NCBI GenBank assembly: GCA_030024085.1
Contig: JASEJE010000013.1
Span: 33,835 to 86,824 of the forward strand
DNA length: 52,990 nt
Direction: 5' to 3'
From: Bacillota bacterium
GTDB taxonomy: Bacteria > Bacillota > SHA-98 > UBA4971
Shown: in pieces, positions 7,602 to 15,504 of the stretch
Numbering within the stretch: position 1 is the first letter of the stretch
Layout of the letters: every line of letters starts with the position of its first letter
The notes under the pieces: model-generated
Databases searched by the model: none
Told to the model about the DNA's origin: nothing
The model's input: only the letters and a program-made list of their open reading frames with translations
Position numbers and translations under genes: made by a program

Positions 7602-7671
7602 TGGGACAGTCCCAGGGACAGTCGGAAAGCCGCACACGACGCGAAAAGTACAGTCCCGGGGACTGTACTTT
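7602..7671. repeat. REP-like palindromes
   Basis: TGGGACAGTCCCA (7602-7614) is a perfect palindrome around one base. A longer one follows: AAAGTACAGTCCC (7645-7657), one G, then GGGACTGTACTTT (7659-7671), 13 perfect pairs. GGGACAGTC also recurs between them. They share the core GGGACNGTCCC and resemble mobile REP-type palindromes. No REP-associated transposase (RAYT) is visible. They fill the otherwise geneless 7410-7754 gap between divergent-facing minus-strand genes. Confidence 0.7.
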
Positions 7672-7754
7672 CGGACAGTGGGCACAGCCGGAGCCTCCGC
7701 ATCAGTCCGGCTCCACGCGAGTTCAAGCGCCAGGTCGAGGGCGAAGTTTCGTCC

Positions 7755-8432
7755 TCAATCCGCGGGTTTCGCATTCAGGTTCATTCGTGCCGCGTAGGCG
7801 ATGACCTGGGCTCGGTTCTCGAGGTGCAACTGTTCAAGGATCTGTTTCATGTGATACTTGACCGTGCGCTCACTGATGTAGAGAGCCGCCCCCACTTCCT
7901 TATACGTCAGCCCTCGTGCGACGAGGGTGAGGACTTCCATCTGACGAGGGGTCAGCCCCTGCTTCGCAGCCTCCTTGCCACCCTCTTCCGCTTCGGACGG
8001 CCTGCCCGCGAGGTGCGTGAACTCCTCCAGGAGCTTCGTGGCAAGTCCGGGCGAAAGAGGCGCCTCGCCCCGGGCGAGGTCCGAGAGCATTCCCACGAGT
8101 TCCTCGGCGTTGAGGTTCTTGAGGAGGTAGCCCGACGCCCCACTCTTGACTGACTCGAACAGGTCCGCGTCGGCCTCGGACATGGTCAACATGACGATCT
8201 TTATGTCGGGAAGCTCGGCCTTGATGAGGCGCGTGGCCGCGAGCCCGTTGCAGCGGGGCATCGTGATATCCATCAGGACCACGTCCGGCCGCAACTCCCG
8301 GGCCTTGTCGAGCGCCTCCAGCCCATCCCTCGCAATTCCCACGACGTCGATGCCGTGAGAGATCAGGAGGTTCTTGAGCCCCTCAGCGAACAGGGAGTGA
8401 TCGTCAGCCAGCAGAACTCTCATTCGCATCAC
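7755..8432 (-). CDS. NarL/LuxR-family response regulator
   Basis: A 225-residue protein. The receiver domain (about 5-122) has the acidic pair in LLADDHSLFAEG, the phospho-acceptor Asp in VVLMDITMPRCNG and the Lys in GYLLKN. The output domain (about 155-220) is a LuxR-type helix-turn-helix (LTPRQMEVLTLVARGLTYKE, then ISERTVKYHMKQIL). The start is GTG/ATG at 8432 or the ATG three codons later. It overlaps the end of the histidine kinase gene by about 29 bases, showing translational coupling. A linker insertion of charged residues lies between the domains. Confidence 0.93.
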   Translation of the reverse strand: MMRMRVLLADDHSLFAEGLKNLLISHGIDVVGIARDGLEALDKARELRPDVVLMDITMPRCNGLAATRLIKAELPDIKIVMLTMSEADADLFESVKSGASGYLLKNLNAEELVGMLSDLARGEAPLSPGLATKLLEEFTHLAGRPSEAEEGGKEAAKQGLTPRQMEVLTLVARGLTYKEVGAALYISERTVKYHMKQILEQLHLENRAQVIAYAARMNLNAKPAD

Positions 8433-10170
8433 CGTCCTTGCGTGGCGGGATCAGCGGGATCCGGACCCTCACTCTCGTCCCCTGCCCTGGAGCCGAACGT
8501 ATTTCGAAGCGGCCTCCCGCCGCTTCGGCTCGCTCGCGCATGATACCGAGGCCGAACCCTTCCCCCTCCTGCGCGGCGGCGCCGACACCGACGTCGACGC
8601 CGACGGGTCGGACGGGGTCAAAGCCCCGGCCGTCATCTTCCACCGTAACCTCAACCTCCCCCGGAAGCATGGCAAAGCGTACCCGCACCTGGCGAGCCTC
8701 GGCGTGCTTTCTGACATTGGCCGTGGCCTCCTGGATGATGCGCATGAGCTGCATTTCCGCAGGCTGGTCGAGCACGCCGTCCCTGATCTCGCCGGGGACG
8801 TCAAGCTCCGTGTGGATCCCGCAGTTTCGCTCAAAGCGCCGCAGAAACTGCTCGAGGGCGGGCACGAACTCCCACCCGGGCGATGTCACCCCTCTCATAG
8901 CCCTGATATACTCGCGGACCTCGCCGTACGCGTCCTGGGCCACGGCGACCAGGCCCTGGAGATAGCTATCCGCCACCGCCGTCTGACCCCTCGCAAGCTG
9001 CTCGCGGACGGCCTGGGCCTGCACGTTCAGGTAGCCCAGCGCCTGGCCGATGTTGTCGTGCAGCTCCCGGGCCAGGCGCTCACGCTCCTCCATCGTGGCG
9101 AGCACCCGCTGCTGCTGGACGAGTCGAGCTTGCGTGCGCTTGCGCTCGGTGATATCGTGGATGACCACGAGTCTACCGAGGAGGCCCCGCCGCGAGCTGA
9201 GCAGGGGCGAGAAATGGAATTCGTACGATTGGTCCTCACCGTTCGCGTCCAACACAAGCTCGCCACCCCGCCCTGCCACGTCACGCGAGCCTTCGACCAT
9301 GCTGGCCCACCGGCTCAGCACCTCCGCCACCTGGCGTCCGATGGCCTGGCTCACTCGCCAGCCGGTCATCCTCTGAGCTGCCGGGTTCATGTCCACAACG
9401 CGGTCCTGTGAATCCACCACGATGACGCCGCTGCCCATTCCCTCGACGACCGTGGCCCATGCCACGGGCACAATGTCGAGCAAACGATAGCGGAGAAGGC
9501 CCCACGTCGTCGCCAGGCCAGAGATGGTGAATGCGATGGGAGTGATGTCCAGGCGGGGAACCGGGCTCGAACCGGAAATGTACAGAACGTTCGAGATCCA
9601 TGGAGCCAGGACGCCCACCACAAAAACGGCAGCCTGTCCCTTGTAAAGATGCGCGCGTCCCAGCAAGGAACGGGCGATCATGATCGTGCCGATGAAGAGA
9701 AGGGCGTATGAATAGACCGTATGGACCCAAAACCATGGACCATACGTCTTGGTGATAACCGAGAAGGGGCCGCTCGTATCCAGCTTGATGTTGTAGCGCA
9801 TGAGGCCGTGGAAGCTGTTCGTCCAGATCATAAGTACTGTCACCGCAGGGATGACCAGGAGCAGCCCCACATTGCGCCGTGTGAGCCATTCCCCTCGCCC
9901 GGAAAACTCGATCGCCACAGCGATCCATGTCACAGGGAAGGCGACGATGCCGACATACTCGACGTTTGTCCAGAAAGTCTTCCCGGCAAGGTCGACGCTG
10001 CACATCTCCAGGGCGTTGCCAATGGACCACTCAACCATGGCGAACATGAAGAGAGCCAGCGGCGTAGCCCCGGGCACGCCGCGGCGTCTCCACGCAACGA
10101 GCGCTACCGGAAGTGATATGATACCGCTAACAATAAACGGTAAGGCGTATGGCGTGTAATACCAGCGCAT
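8404..10170 (-). CDS. Membrane histidine kinase with N-terminal 7TM domain, PAS and HisKA_3
   Basis: A 588-residue protein from the ATG at 10168-10170; the frame is open to a GTG at 10203, but MRWYYTPYALPF matches the usual first residues of the histidine-kinase N-terminal 7TM region. About 220 residues of hydrophobic segments are followed by a PAS domain (GMGSGVIVVDSQDRVVDMNP). Then come a HisKA_3 phospho-acceptor helix (ERERLARELHDNIGQALGYL) and an ATPase domain with the N-box EATANVRKHAEA, VEDDGRGFDP and GFGLGIMRERAEA. It is the partner of the overlapping NarL-type regulator. The signal is unknown; the 7TM sensor suggests a membrane-soluble or periplasm-facing ligand. Confidence 0.92.
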   Translation of the reverse strand: MRWYYTPYALPFIVSGIISLPVALVAWRRRGVPGATPLALFMFAMVEWSIGNALEMCSVDLAGKTFWTNVEYVGIVAFPVTWIAVAIEFSGRGEWLTRRNVGLLLVIPAVTVLMIWTNSFHGLMRYNIKLDTSGPFSVITKTYGPWFWVHTVYSYALLFIGTIMIARSLLGRAHLYKGQAAVFVVGVLAPWISNVLYISGSSPVPRLDITPIAFTISGLATTWGLLRYRLLDIVPVAWATVVEGMGSGVIVVDSQDRVVDMNPAAQRMTGWRVSQAIGRQVAEVLSRWASMVEGSRDVAGRGGELVLDANGEDQSYEFHFSPLLSSRRGLLGRLVVIHDITERKRTQARLVQQQRVLATMEERERLARELHDNIGQALGYLNVQAQAVREQLARGQTAVADSYLQGLVAVAQDAYGEVREYIRAMRGVTSPGWEFVPALEQFLRRFERNCGIHTELDVPGEIRDGVLDQPAEMQLMRIIQEATANVRKHAEARQVRVRFAMLPGEVEVTVEDDGRGFDPVRPVGVDVGVGAAAQEGEGFGLGIMRERAEAAGGRFEIRSAPGQGTRVRVRIPLIPPRKDGDANESSAG

Positions 10171-10521
10171 TAGCCTCCCCGGGCTCTTGCGCGATCTTGC
10201 CACTAGCGGGTGTCACGAGACGTCGCGCCTGTCCCCCAAAAGAGCATGTTTCGGCGTGCACACGTGGAATCCTCTATCCCCATGATGTGGATCTTGAGGC
10301 CCGGGGTCTTGTCCCGGCAATACACGGCAGGCAGACGGCGGCGCGCCGGCACGACCCGATGCGCTGGAACCCCGTGCTTGCCTTACAGGATGCACCAGGC
10401 TTTCAGAGGTGATGCTCCGAACGTTTGCTCCCGGCGTCGACCCGGACCGGACGTGGCGCTTCCCCCTCGTCCTCCCGGTAGCGCCCAAGACAACCCGGAG
10501 GCCCTGCAACCGTAGACGAGC
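10171..10521. other. Intergenic stretch with no recognisable gene
   Basis: A GC-rich gap of 351 bases between the kinase start and repeat copy B. Frames are open on both strands, but their translations are Arg/Pro/Gly-rich and match no family that I recognise. It must hold the kinase promoter; no clear -35/-10 pair was found. Confidence 0.5.
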
Positions 10522-10732
10522 CCAAGTATGGCGCCATAAGTTTCCGCCATCTTCCCTGACGGTGTTGGGGTTGCCGGTGCTTGCTAGGGCGGGGCGCCCG
10601 GAATTTGGCTAGCCTTGAGCGCCAAATTCGAACGAGGCTCACCGCACGCGCCGTCCCCGGAGGACAACACCGGCAACCCTGGACAGGACTTGCGCGCTGA
10701 AAAGTAGCGCGAACTTGTGGCGATCTACCTAG
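10522..10732. repeat. Interspersed repeat family, copy B (best-preserved)
   Basis: Starts CCAAGTATGGCGCCATAAG and ends GGCGATCTACCTAG. It contains GGTGTTGGGGTTGCCGGTGC, a central hairpin GAATTTGGC/GCCAAATTC, then CAACACCGGCAACCCTGGAC and GCGCGCTGAAAAGTAGCGCG. The order of blocks is the same in copies A and C. The terminus provides the TAG stop of the namZ-like gene. Confidence 0.9.
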
Positions 10733-11910
10733 TAGAGGAGAAAGCACACCCGCTCGGCGCCAAAACGCGCCGCGTCCAGATCCCATCGCTCCAGTAGGCC
10801 CTCGATGTCCCCGCCTGAATCTATCGTGCGGCGGAGTTCATCGGTCCCGGCCAGGAGGTCGATATGGAGCCTGCCCACGGACGATTGCTCGGGGGTACCA
10901 ACCCACTGGAAGCGATCCGGCCAGAGCCCGCGTATGGCTGCGAGGATGTACACTCCGATGCGGACCGGCTCGAATGCGGCCCTGTCGAGCACGTGGACCT
11001 GCACGCCTGCGCACACCTCGCCCGCGTATTTGGAGAAACTCGGAACGAAGAAGACCGGCCTGAACCTGCAACCGCTCAGCCCCAGGGCATTCAGGCGCCT
11101 GGCCAGGGCCTGGCCGTCGACCCACGGCGCGCCGACGAGCTCAAACGGGCGGGTGGTCCCGCGGCCCTCTGAGACGTTCGTGCCTTCGACGAAGCAGGTG
11201 CCCGGGTAGACGGTCGCGGTCTCGAGGGACGGCAGGTTGGGCGAGGGCATGACCCACGGGAGGCCGGTCTCGTCGGCCCACATGGAGCGCGTCCATCCTC
11301 TCATCTCGCAGACCGTGAGTTTACAGCCGATCCCCAGCTTTTCGTTAGCCCAAATCGCAAGCTCGCCCACGGTCAGGCCATGCCTCGCCGGGATGGGGCA
11401 CGCCCCGACGAACGACGTGAAGCGTTCGTCGAGGATGTTGCCCTCCACCAGCGAACCGGATATCGGGTTGGGTCGGTCGAGCACGATGAACTCCCTGCCG
11501 TGCGAGGCGCATGCGCGCATGGAGAGGAGCATCGTGGAAATGTAGGTGTAGAACCTCGAGCCGACGTCCTGGATGTCGAAGACCAGCGCATCGATGCCTG
11601 CCAGCATCTCAGCTGTCGGCTGTCTCGAGGCGCCATAGAGGCTGTAGACCGGAAGCCCGGTGGACTCGTCGCGAAAGTCGCCAATGCCGATGGCGTCCTG
11701 GACCTCGCCCCGCAGACCGTGCTCCGGGCCGAAGGCGGCCACGAGCTGAAACCGCCCGTCGCGATGGAGGACATCCAGGGTCGCCTCGAGAGATCTCGTC
11801 ACACCGGTGGGGTTCGTGATGAGGCCAAGCCGCTTCCCGGTGAGCACCCGCGCTGCGTCAGCGTCGCACATCACCATATCGATTCCAGCCAGGACCTCGT
11901 TCTGTGCCAT
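10729..11910 (-). CDS. NamZ-type exo-beta-N-acetylmuramidase (DUF1343), apparently cytoplasmic
   Basis: A 393-residue DUF1343 protein, the family of exo-lytic N-acetylmuramidase NamZ, which releases MurNAc from the non-reducing end of peptidoglycan fragments. Family motifs: GKRLGLITNPTGVTRSL, FGPEHGLRGEVQDA, GLPVYSLYG, VFDIQDVGSRFYTYISTM, LDRPNPI and GTNVSEGRGTTRPFE. There is no signal peptide (MAQNEVLAGIDMVMCDADAA), unlike the secreted B. subtilis enzyme. The ATG at 11908-11910 has GGGAGCGGGGGG upstream; an alternative ATG at 11946 follows the upstream stop directly. It is the last gene of an operon with MalG, MalF and binding-protein genes. The stop codon lies within repeat copy B. Confidence 0.85.
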   Translation of the reverse strand: MAQNEVLAGIDMVMCDADAARVLTGKRLGLITNPTGVTRSLEATLDVLHRDGRFQLVAAFGPEHGLRGEVQDAIGIGDFRDESTGLPVYSLYGASRQPTAEMLAGIDALVFDIQDVGSRFYTYISTMLLSMRACASHGREFIVLDRPNPISGSLVEGNILDERFTSFVGACPIPARHGLTVGELAIWANEKLGIGCKLTVCEMRGWTRSMWADETGLPWVMPSPNLPSLETATVYPGTCFVEGTNVSEGRGTTRPFELVGAPWVDGQALARRLNALGLSGCRFRPVFFVPSFSKYAGEVCAGVQVHVLDRAAFEPVRIGVYILAAIRGLWPDRFQWVGTPEQSSVGRLHIDLLAGTDELRRTIDSGGDIEGLLERWDLDAARFGAERVCFLLY

Positions 11911-11946
11911 TGCTCGCCCCCCGCTCCCTGCTGCCTTACCGACCAT

Positions 11947-12798
11947 TCAGCCCTTGACCGCTCCGGCGGTGAGGCCCTTGATGAACTGCTGCGACATGAG
12001 GAGGTAGAGGGCCAGGAGCGGAAGGCTCGCGAGCAGCATGCCTGCGAACACGACGCCCCAGTTCGTTTCGTACTGCCCGAAGAAGACTGTCATGCCAAGA
12101 GGGATCGTCTTCAGGGAGTCGCTCCGCAGGAAGATCAGGGGAAAGAAGAAGTCGTTCCACAGGGGAACGAAGTTGATCAGCATCACGGTGGCAAGGGCGG
12201 GCCGCACCAGCGGCAGCATGACCCTGTAGAACACCTGAAATTCCGTGCAGCCGTCGATGCGCGCGGCGAACTCAAGCTCCTGGGGGAGCGCGCGAAAGAA
12301 GCCCGTCAGGATGAAGACGGACATCGGCATGCCACTTGCCACGTACGTCAGTATCAGCGACGCATGGGTGTCCAGGAGGCCGAGGTCCCTCATGAGCAGG
12401 AACAACGGGAGCACCCCGAGCCGGATGGGCACCATGAGCCCGGCCAGGAAGTAAATGTAGAGCGCACCATTCCACCGGAACCGGTAGCGGGCAAGCGCGT
12501 ACGCAGCGAGAGACGCGACAAACCCGATGACTACGACCGAGGTGCCGGTGACCACCAGGCTGTTCTTCATGTAGACCGGGAAGTTGGCCCGCTGCCATAC
12601 GGTGGCGAAATTGGCCAGGTTCCACCTGGAGGGCAACGCAAAAGGCGCAAAGAAGATCTCCCTGGTGGTCTTGAACGCGGTGACAACCATGAGGAAGAGC
12701 GGATATGAGACCGCCGCACCGTAGAGGCCCAGGGCAACGTACAACGCCCGGGTGCCGAGTCTCCTTGCCCTGGATGCGTTCGCTGCGCTCACCGTCAC
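11947..12798 (-). CDS. Carbohydrate ABC transporter permease, MalG type
   Basis: A 283-residue inner-membrane protein with six predicted segments. The permease signature is ELEFAARIDGCTEFQVFYRV followed by MLPLVRPA, the cytoplasmic EAA loop. It ends FIKGLTAGAVKG, typical of MalG-type permeases. The GTG start at 12796-12798 overlaps the TGA of the upstream permease gene and has GAGAGGTGGAG in front, so the pair is translationally coupled. No ATPase gene is in this operon; such importers often share a common MsmK/UgpC-like ATPase. Confidence 0.92.
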   Translation of the reverse strand: MTVSAANASRARRLGTRALYVALGLYGAAVSYPLFLMVVTAFKTTREIFFAPFALPSRWNLANFATVWQRANFPVYMKNSLVVTGTSVVVIGFVASLAAYALARYRFRWNGALYIYFLAGLMVPIRLGVLPLFLLMRDLGLLDTHASLILTYVASGMPMSVFILTGFFRALPQELEFAARIDGCTEFQVFYRVMLPLVRPALATVMLINFVPLWNDFFFPLIFLRSDSLKTIPLGMTVFFGQYETNWGVVFAGMLLASLPLLALYLLMSQQFIKGLTAGAVKG

Positions 12799-13715
12799 AT
12801 CTCCACCTCTCGTCGCCGTATGAGCCAGACCCCGACGATGGACGCCGCACACACAAGCAGGAACATGAGCACCGCGATGGCTGAGCCGAGGCCCACCTGC
12901 CCCACCTCGCCGCCGGTCGTGGAGTCGCCGAAGGCGGTGCGGTAGAAGAAGGTGCCCAGCACGTCTGTGGCATAGAACGGGCTTCCGCTCGACCCCTGCA
13001 TAACGAAGATCAGCTCAAAGGCGTTGAAGTCATAGATAAAGGTGAGTATGCTCACCATGCCGATGGTGGGCGCGAGAAGCGGCAACGTCACGTTTCGGAA
13101 CGCCTGCCACGACGTGGCGCCGTCAACGCGGGCCGCCTCGTGAAGCTCCTCCGGGATCCCATGCAGCCCCGCCAGGTAGACCGTTATCGGGAACCCCAGC
13201 CACCTCCACGCATTCACCAGGATTATCGTGGGAAGCGCCGTCGCCATGTCGCCGAGCCAGGGCCGGGCGAAGCGGCCGAGGCCGATGGCGGCGAGGATCT
13301 TGTTGACCTGTCCCCAGGTAGGGTTGAGGAGGAGCAGCCACAGGAAGCCGACGACCACCAGGGACAGAGTGTAGGGGGCGAAATAGGCCACCTGGCATGC
13401 CCGGAGGAACTTCCCGCCCCGGTTCAACATCACCGCAAGAAAGAGCCCGAAGGTGGTCTGAATGGCGAAGGTGAGCGTGAAGAACATCACGTTATGCTTG
13501 AGGGCTCCGACCAGCCTGTCGCTGTACGGGCGCTCAAAGAGGACTTTCGCGTAGTTCGTCAGGCCGGAAAACCCTTCCCTGATGTACCCGTCCCACTGGA
13601 AGAAGCTATAGCCGAACGAGGACAGGAGCGGGTACACCATGAAGACCGTGTACACTATCAGGGCCGGCGCCAGAAAGAGCCAGTAAACCCTGCGGCGAAA
13701 GAGTCGCTCCAGCAC
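12795..13715 (-). CDS. Carbohydrate ABC transporter permease, MalF type
   Basis: A 306-residue protein with six hydrophobic segments and the permease loop EELHEAARVDGATSWQAFRN followed by VTLPLLAPT. The frame is open far upstream, but the GTG at 13713-13715 starts the normal N-terminus VLERLFRRRVYWLFLAPALI. The 5' side (13778-13860) is a low-complexity GCGGCGCGGCGG run. It forms the MalF half of a heterodimeric channel with the next gene. Confidence 0.92.
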   Translation of the reverse strand: MLERLFRRRVYWLFLAPALIVYTVFMVYPLLSSFGYSFFQWDGYIREGFSGLTNYAKVLFERPYSDRLVGALKHNVMFFTLTFAIQTTFGLFLAVMLNRGGKFLRACQVAYFAPYTLSLVVVGFLWLLLLNPTWGQVNKILAAIGLGRFARPWLGDMATALPTIILVNAWRWLGFPITVYLAGLHGIPEELHEAARVDGATSWQAFRNVTLPLLAPTIGMVSILTFIYDFNAFELIFVMQGSSGSPFYATDVLGTFFYRTAFGDSTTGGEVGQVGLGSAIAVLMFLLVCAASIVGVWLIRRREVEM

Positions 13716-13899
13716 GCTGATTCCCCCATAAGCTCCCCCATGAGTCCGCCCGTTCCCACGAGAGCACAGCCATGGCCGGCACCGCGGCGCGGCGGCGCGG
13801 CGGCGCAATCACGAATTGCGTGGCCGCCGCGCAGCCGAGCCGCTGCGCAGCCGGGTCGCGGGCGATAGCTCACCCGGCTCGCGCCTCGCTTTTCGCGTC

Positions 13900-15165
13900 C
13901 TACTTCTGGAACGGCTTATACCACTTGGCAAGCCCGCTCTGGATCTCCGCAGCCACCTGCTCCGCCGTAAGCTTGTCGGAGAACATCCCCTGCAAGTTCG
14001 TCTGCAGCAGGGTCGAGCCGCTCGGCTGCTCGAACCTGAAGCCCACCAGCATGAGGTGAGGCGTGGACTTCTTCTCCGCCAGTGACAGCATTTCGGCCAG
14101 CACGGGATGATTCGGCTTGACGCCGGGCACCGCCGACGGCTGGGAGAGTTCATCCGCGAACATCTGACCGTATTCGACGGTCGCCAGGAAGTTGATGAAC
14201 CGCAGCGCCTGCTCCCTGTGCTTCGACGCGGCGTTTATTCCGTAAGAGCCGTCCACATAGACCGCCACGTAACCGCCATCTCCGGCCTTCTCGCCAGGGA
14301 CGGGGAACACCCCGATCTTGATGTTGGGGTTGAGCCGCTCGAACGTCCCAACCTCGTACGACCCGGCTATCATCATGGCCGCCATTTCCTGAGCGAACAT
14401 CATCTGCATGTCGGTGTACCCGACGCCCATGAAGCTCGGAGGCATGTACGGCCTCAGCTCGAGCATCTTCTTCAGGGCGTGTATGAAGCGCGGATCGTTG
14501 AACGTGGTCTTGCCGGCGATCACGGCGTCGGCGAAGTCGTTACCTCCGTAGAAGTTGGGCGCCACTCCACCGAACAGGGTCTCGAGGGTCCAGCCGTCCT
14601 TGCCGCCGTTCGCAAGCGGGACGTAACCCTTTTCCTTCAGGGTCGCCCCGAGTTTCAGAAACTCGTCCCAGGTCGTAGGCTCCTTGAGCCCGAGCTTATC
14701 GAAGACAGCCTTGTTGTAGAGCACCTGAATCGTCTGAATGGCGAACGGGACCCCATACACCTTCCCGTCGTGACGGTTCGTGGCTCCCTTGAGAAGATCC
14801 TTCGGGAAGCTGGCCAGCCCCGGGACGGTGGTGGCGTCCAGCGGGACGAGATAGCCCGCGGCTGCGAGGGCTTCCATGCCACCGTACGATCGGAGTTGCG
14901 CGATGTCCGGGCCTGTGCCGCCCTGGAGCGCCGTAGCCAGTATCGTATTGTACTCGGTGTTCTTGTACGGTATGAACTTGACGGCGATGTCAGGGTTCTT
15001 CGCCTCAAACACCTTGATGAACTTGCCGTAAGCATCGATGTCCTCCGTCCGCCAGCTCCAGAACGTAAGCTCCGTCTTCCCGGCCGCCCCGGCGGCAGGA
15101 CCGATGGCAACGGCTAGAAACGCGGTGCACACCAAACACGCAGCTAGAAGCCTCGACATCCTCAC
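13900..15165 (-). CDS. Extracellular sugar-binding protein of ABC importer
   Basis: A 421-residue solute-binding protein. The signal peptide is RMSRLLAACLVCTAFLAVAI, then GPAAGAAGKTE; there is no lipobox Cys. The mature part starts LTFWSWRTEDIDAYGKFIKV as in family 1 carbohydrate-binding proteins. The GTG at 15163-15165 has GAGGAGG nine bases upstream; an ATG two codons later is the alternative. First gene of the binding protein-permease-permease-NamZ operon. Given NamZ at the end, MurNAc-containing saccharides are the most likely ligand (inference). Confidence 0.9.
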   Translation of the reverse strand: MRMSRLLAACLVCTAFLAVAIGPAAGAAGKTELTFWSWRTEDIDAYGKFIKVFEAKNPDIAVKFIPYKNTEYNTILATALQGGTGPDIAQLRSYGGMEALAAAGYLVPLDATTVPGLASFPKDLLKGATNRHDGKVYGVPFAIQTIQVLYNKAVFDKLGLKEPTTWDEFLKLGATLKEKGYVPLANGGKDGWTLETLFGGVAPNFYGGNDFADAVIAGKTTFNDPRFIHALKKMLELRPYMPPSFMGVGYTDMQMMFAQEMAAMMIAGSYEVGTFERLNPNIKIGVFPVPGEKAGDGGYVAVYVDGSYGINAASKHREQALRFINFLATVEYGQMFADELSQPSAVPGVKPNHPVLAEMLSLAEKKSTPHLMLVGFRFEQPSGSTLLQTNLQGMFSDKLTAEQVAAEIQSGLAKWYKPFQK

Positions 15166-15381
15166 GGATCTTCGCCTCCTCGCCATCAGGCGTTGTCCCC
15201 AGCATTGCACAAAACGTGAACGAACAAATCAGCGCCGTCTCGAACTACTCCCCAGTTTCCGCAGCTCACCCCCTCGGACGCAGGTAATAACATACGTACC
15301 AGTTTTACTATTTTACTATTCAACCTGTCCCTGGCATTTCCTCCATAGCAAGCAGGTTTTTGGGCGGACCCGATCCGACGC

Positions 15382-15493
15382 GACGCCTACACGGCGCTTT
15401 CCACCGCGGACAGGGCTTACGTGCTTGAGCAAGGGCGGATCGCGAAGTCCGGGCGCGCCGCGGACCTCATCCAGCACCAGAGCGTAACGTGTC
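15382..15493 (+). pseudogene. C-terminal fragment of LivF-type ABC ATPase
   Basis: The plus-strand frame from about 15382 reads ALSTADRAYVLEQGRIAKSG, then RAADLIQHQSV, the C-terminal end of branched-chain amino-acid transporter ATPases (LivF: ADRxYVLExGRI). No Walker A, signature or Walker B motif is present upstream. The frame continues without the normal end (AYLG). A residue of an otherwise lost gene, surrounded by non-coding DNA. Confidence 0.7.
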
Positions 15494-15504
15494 ACCGGTC
15501 GCGG

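Noticed and set aside
11380-12708. 442-codon plus-strand frame over namZ and the MalG permease
   Set aside because: Shadow of two real minus-strand genes; His/Glu/Arg-rich without motifs.
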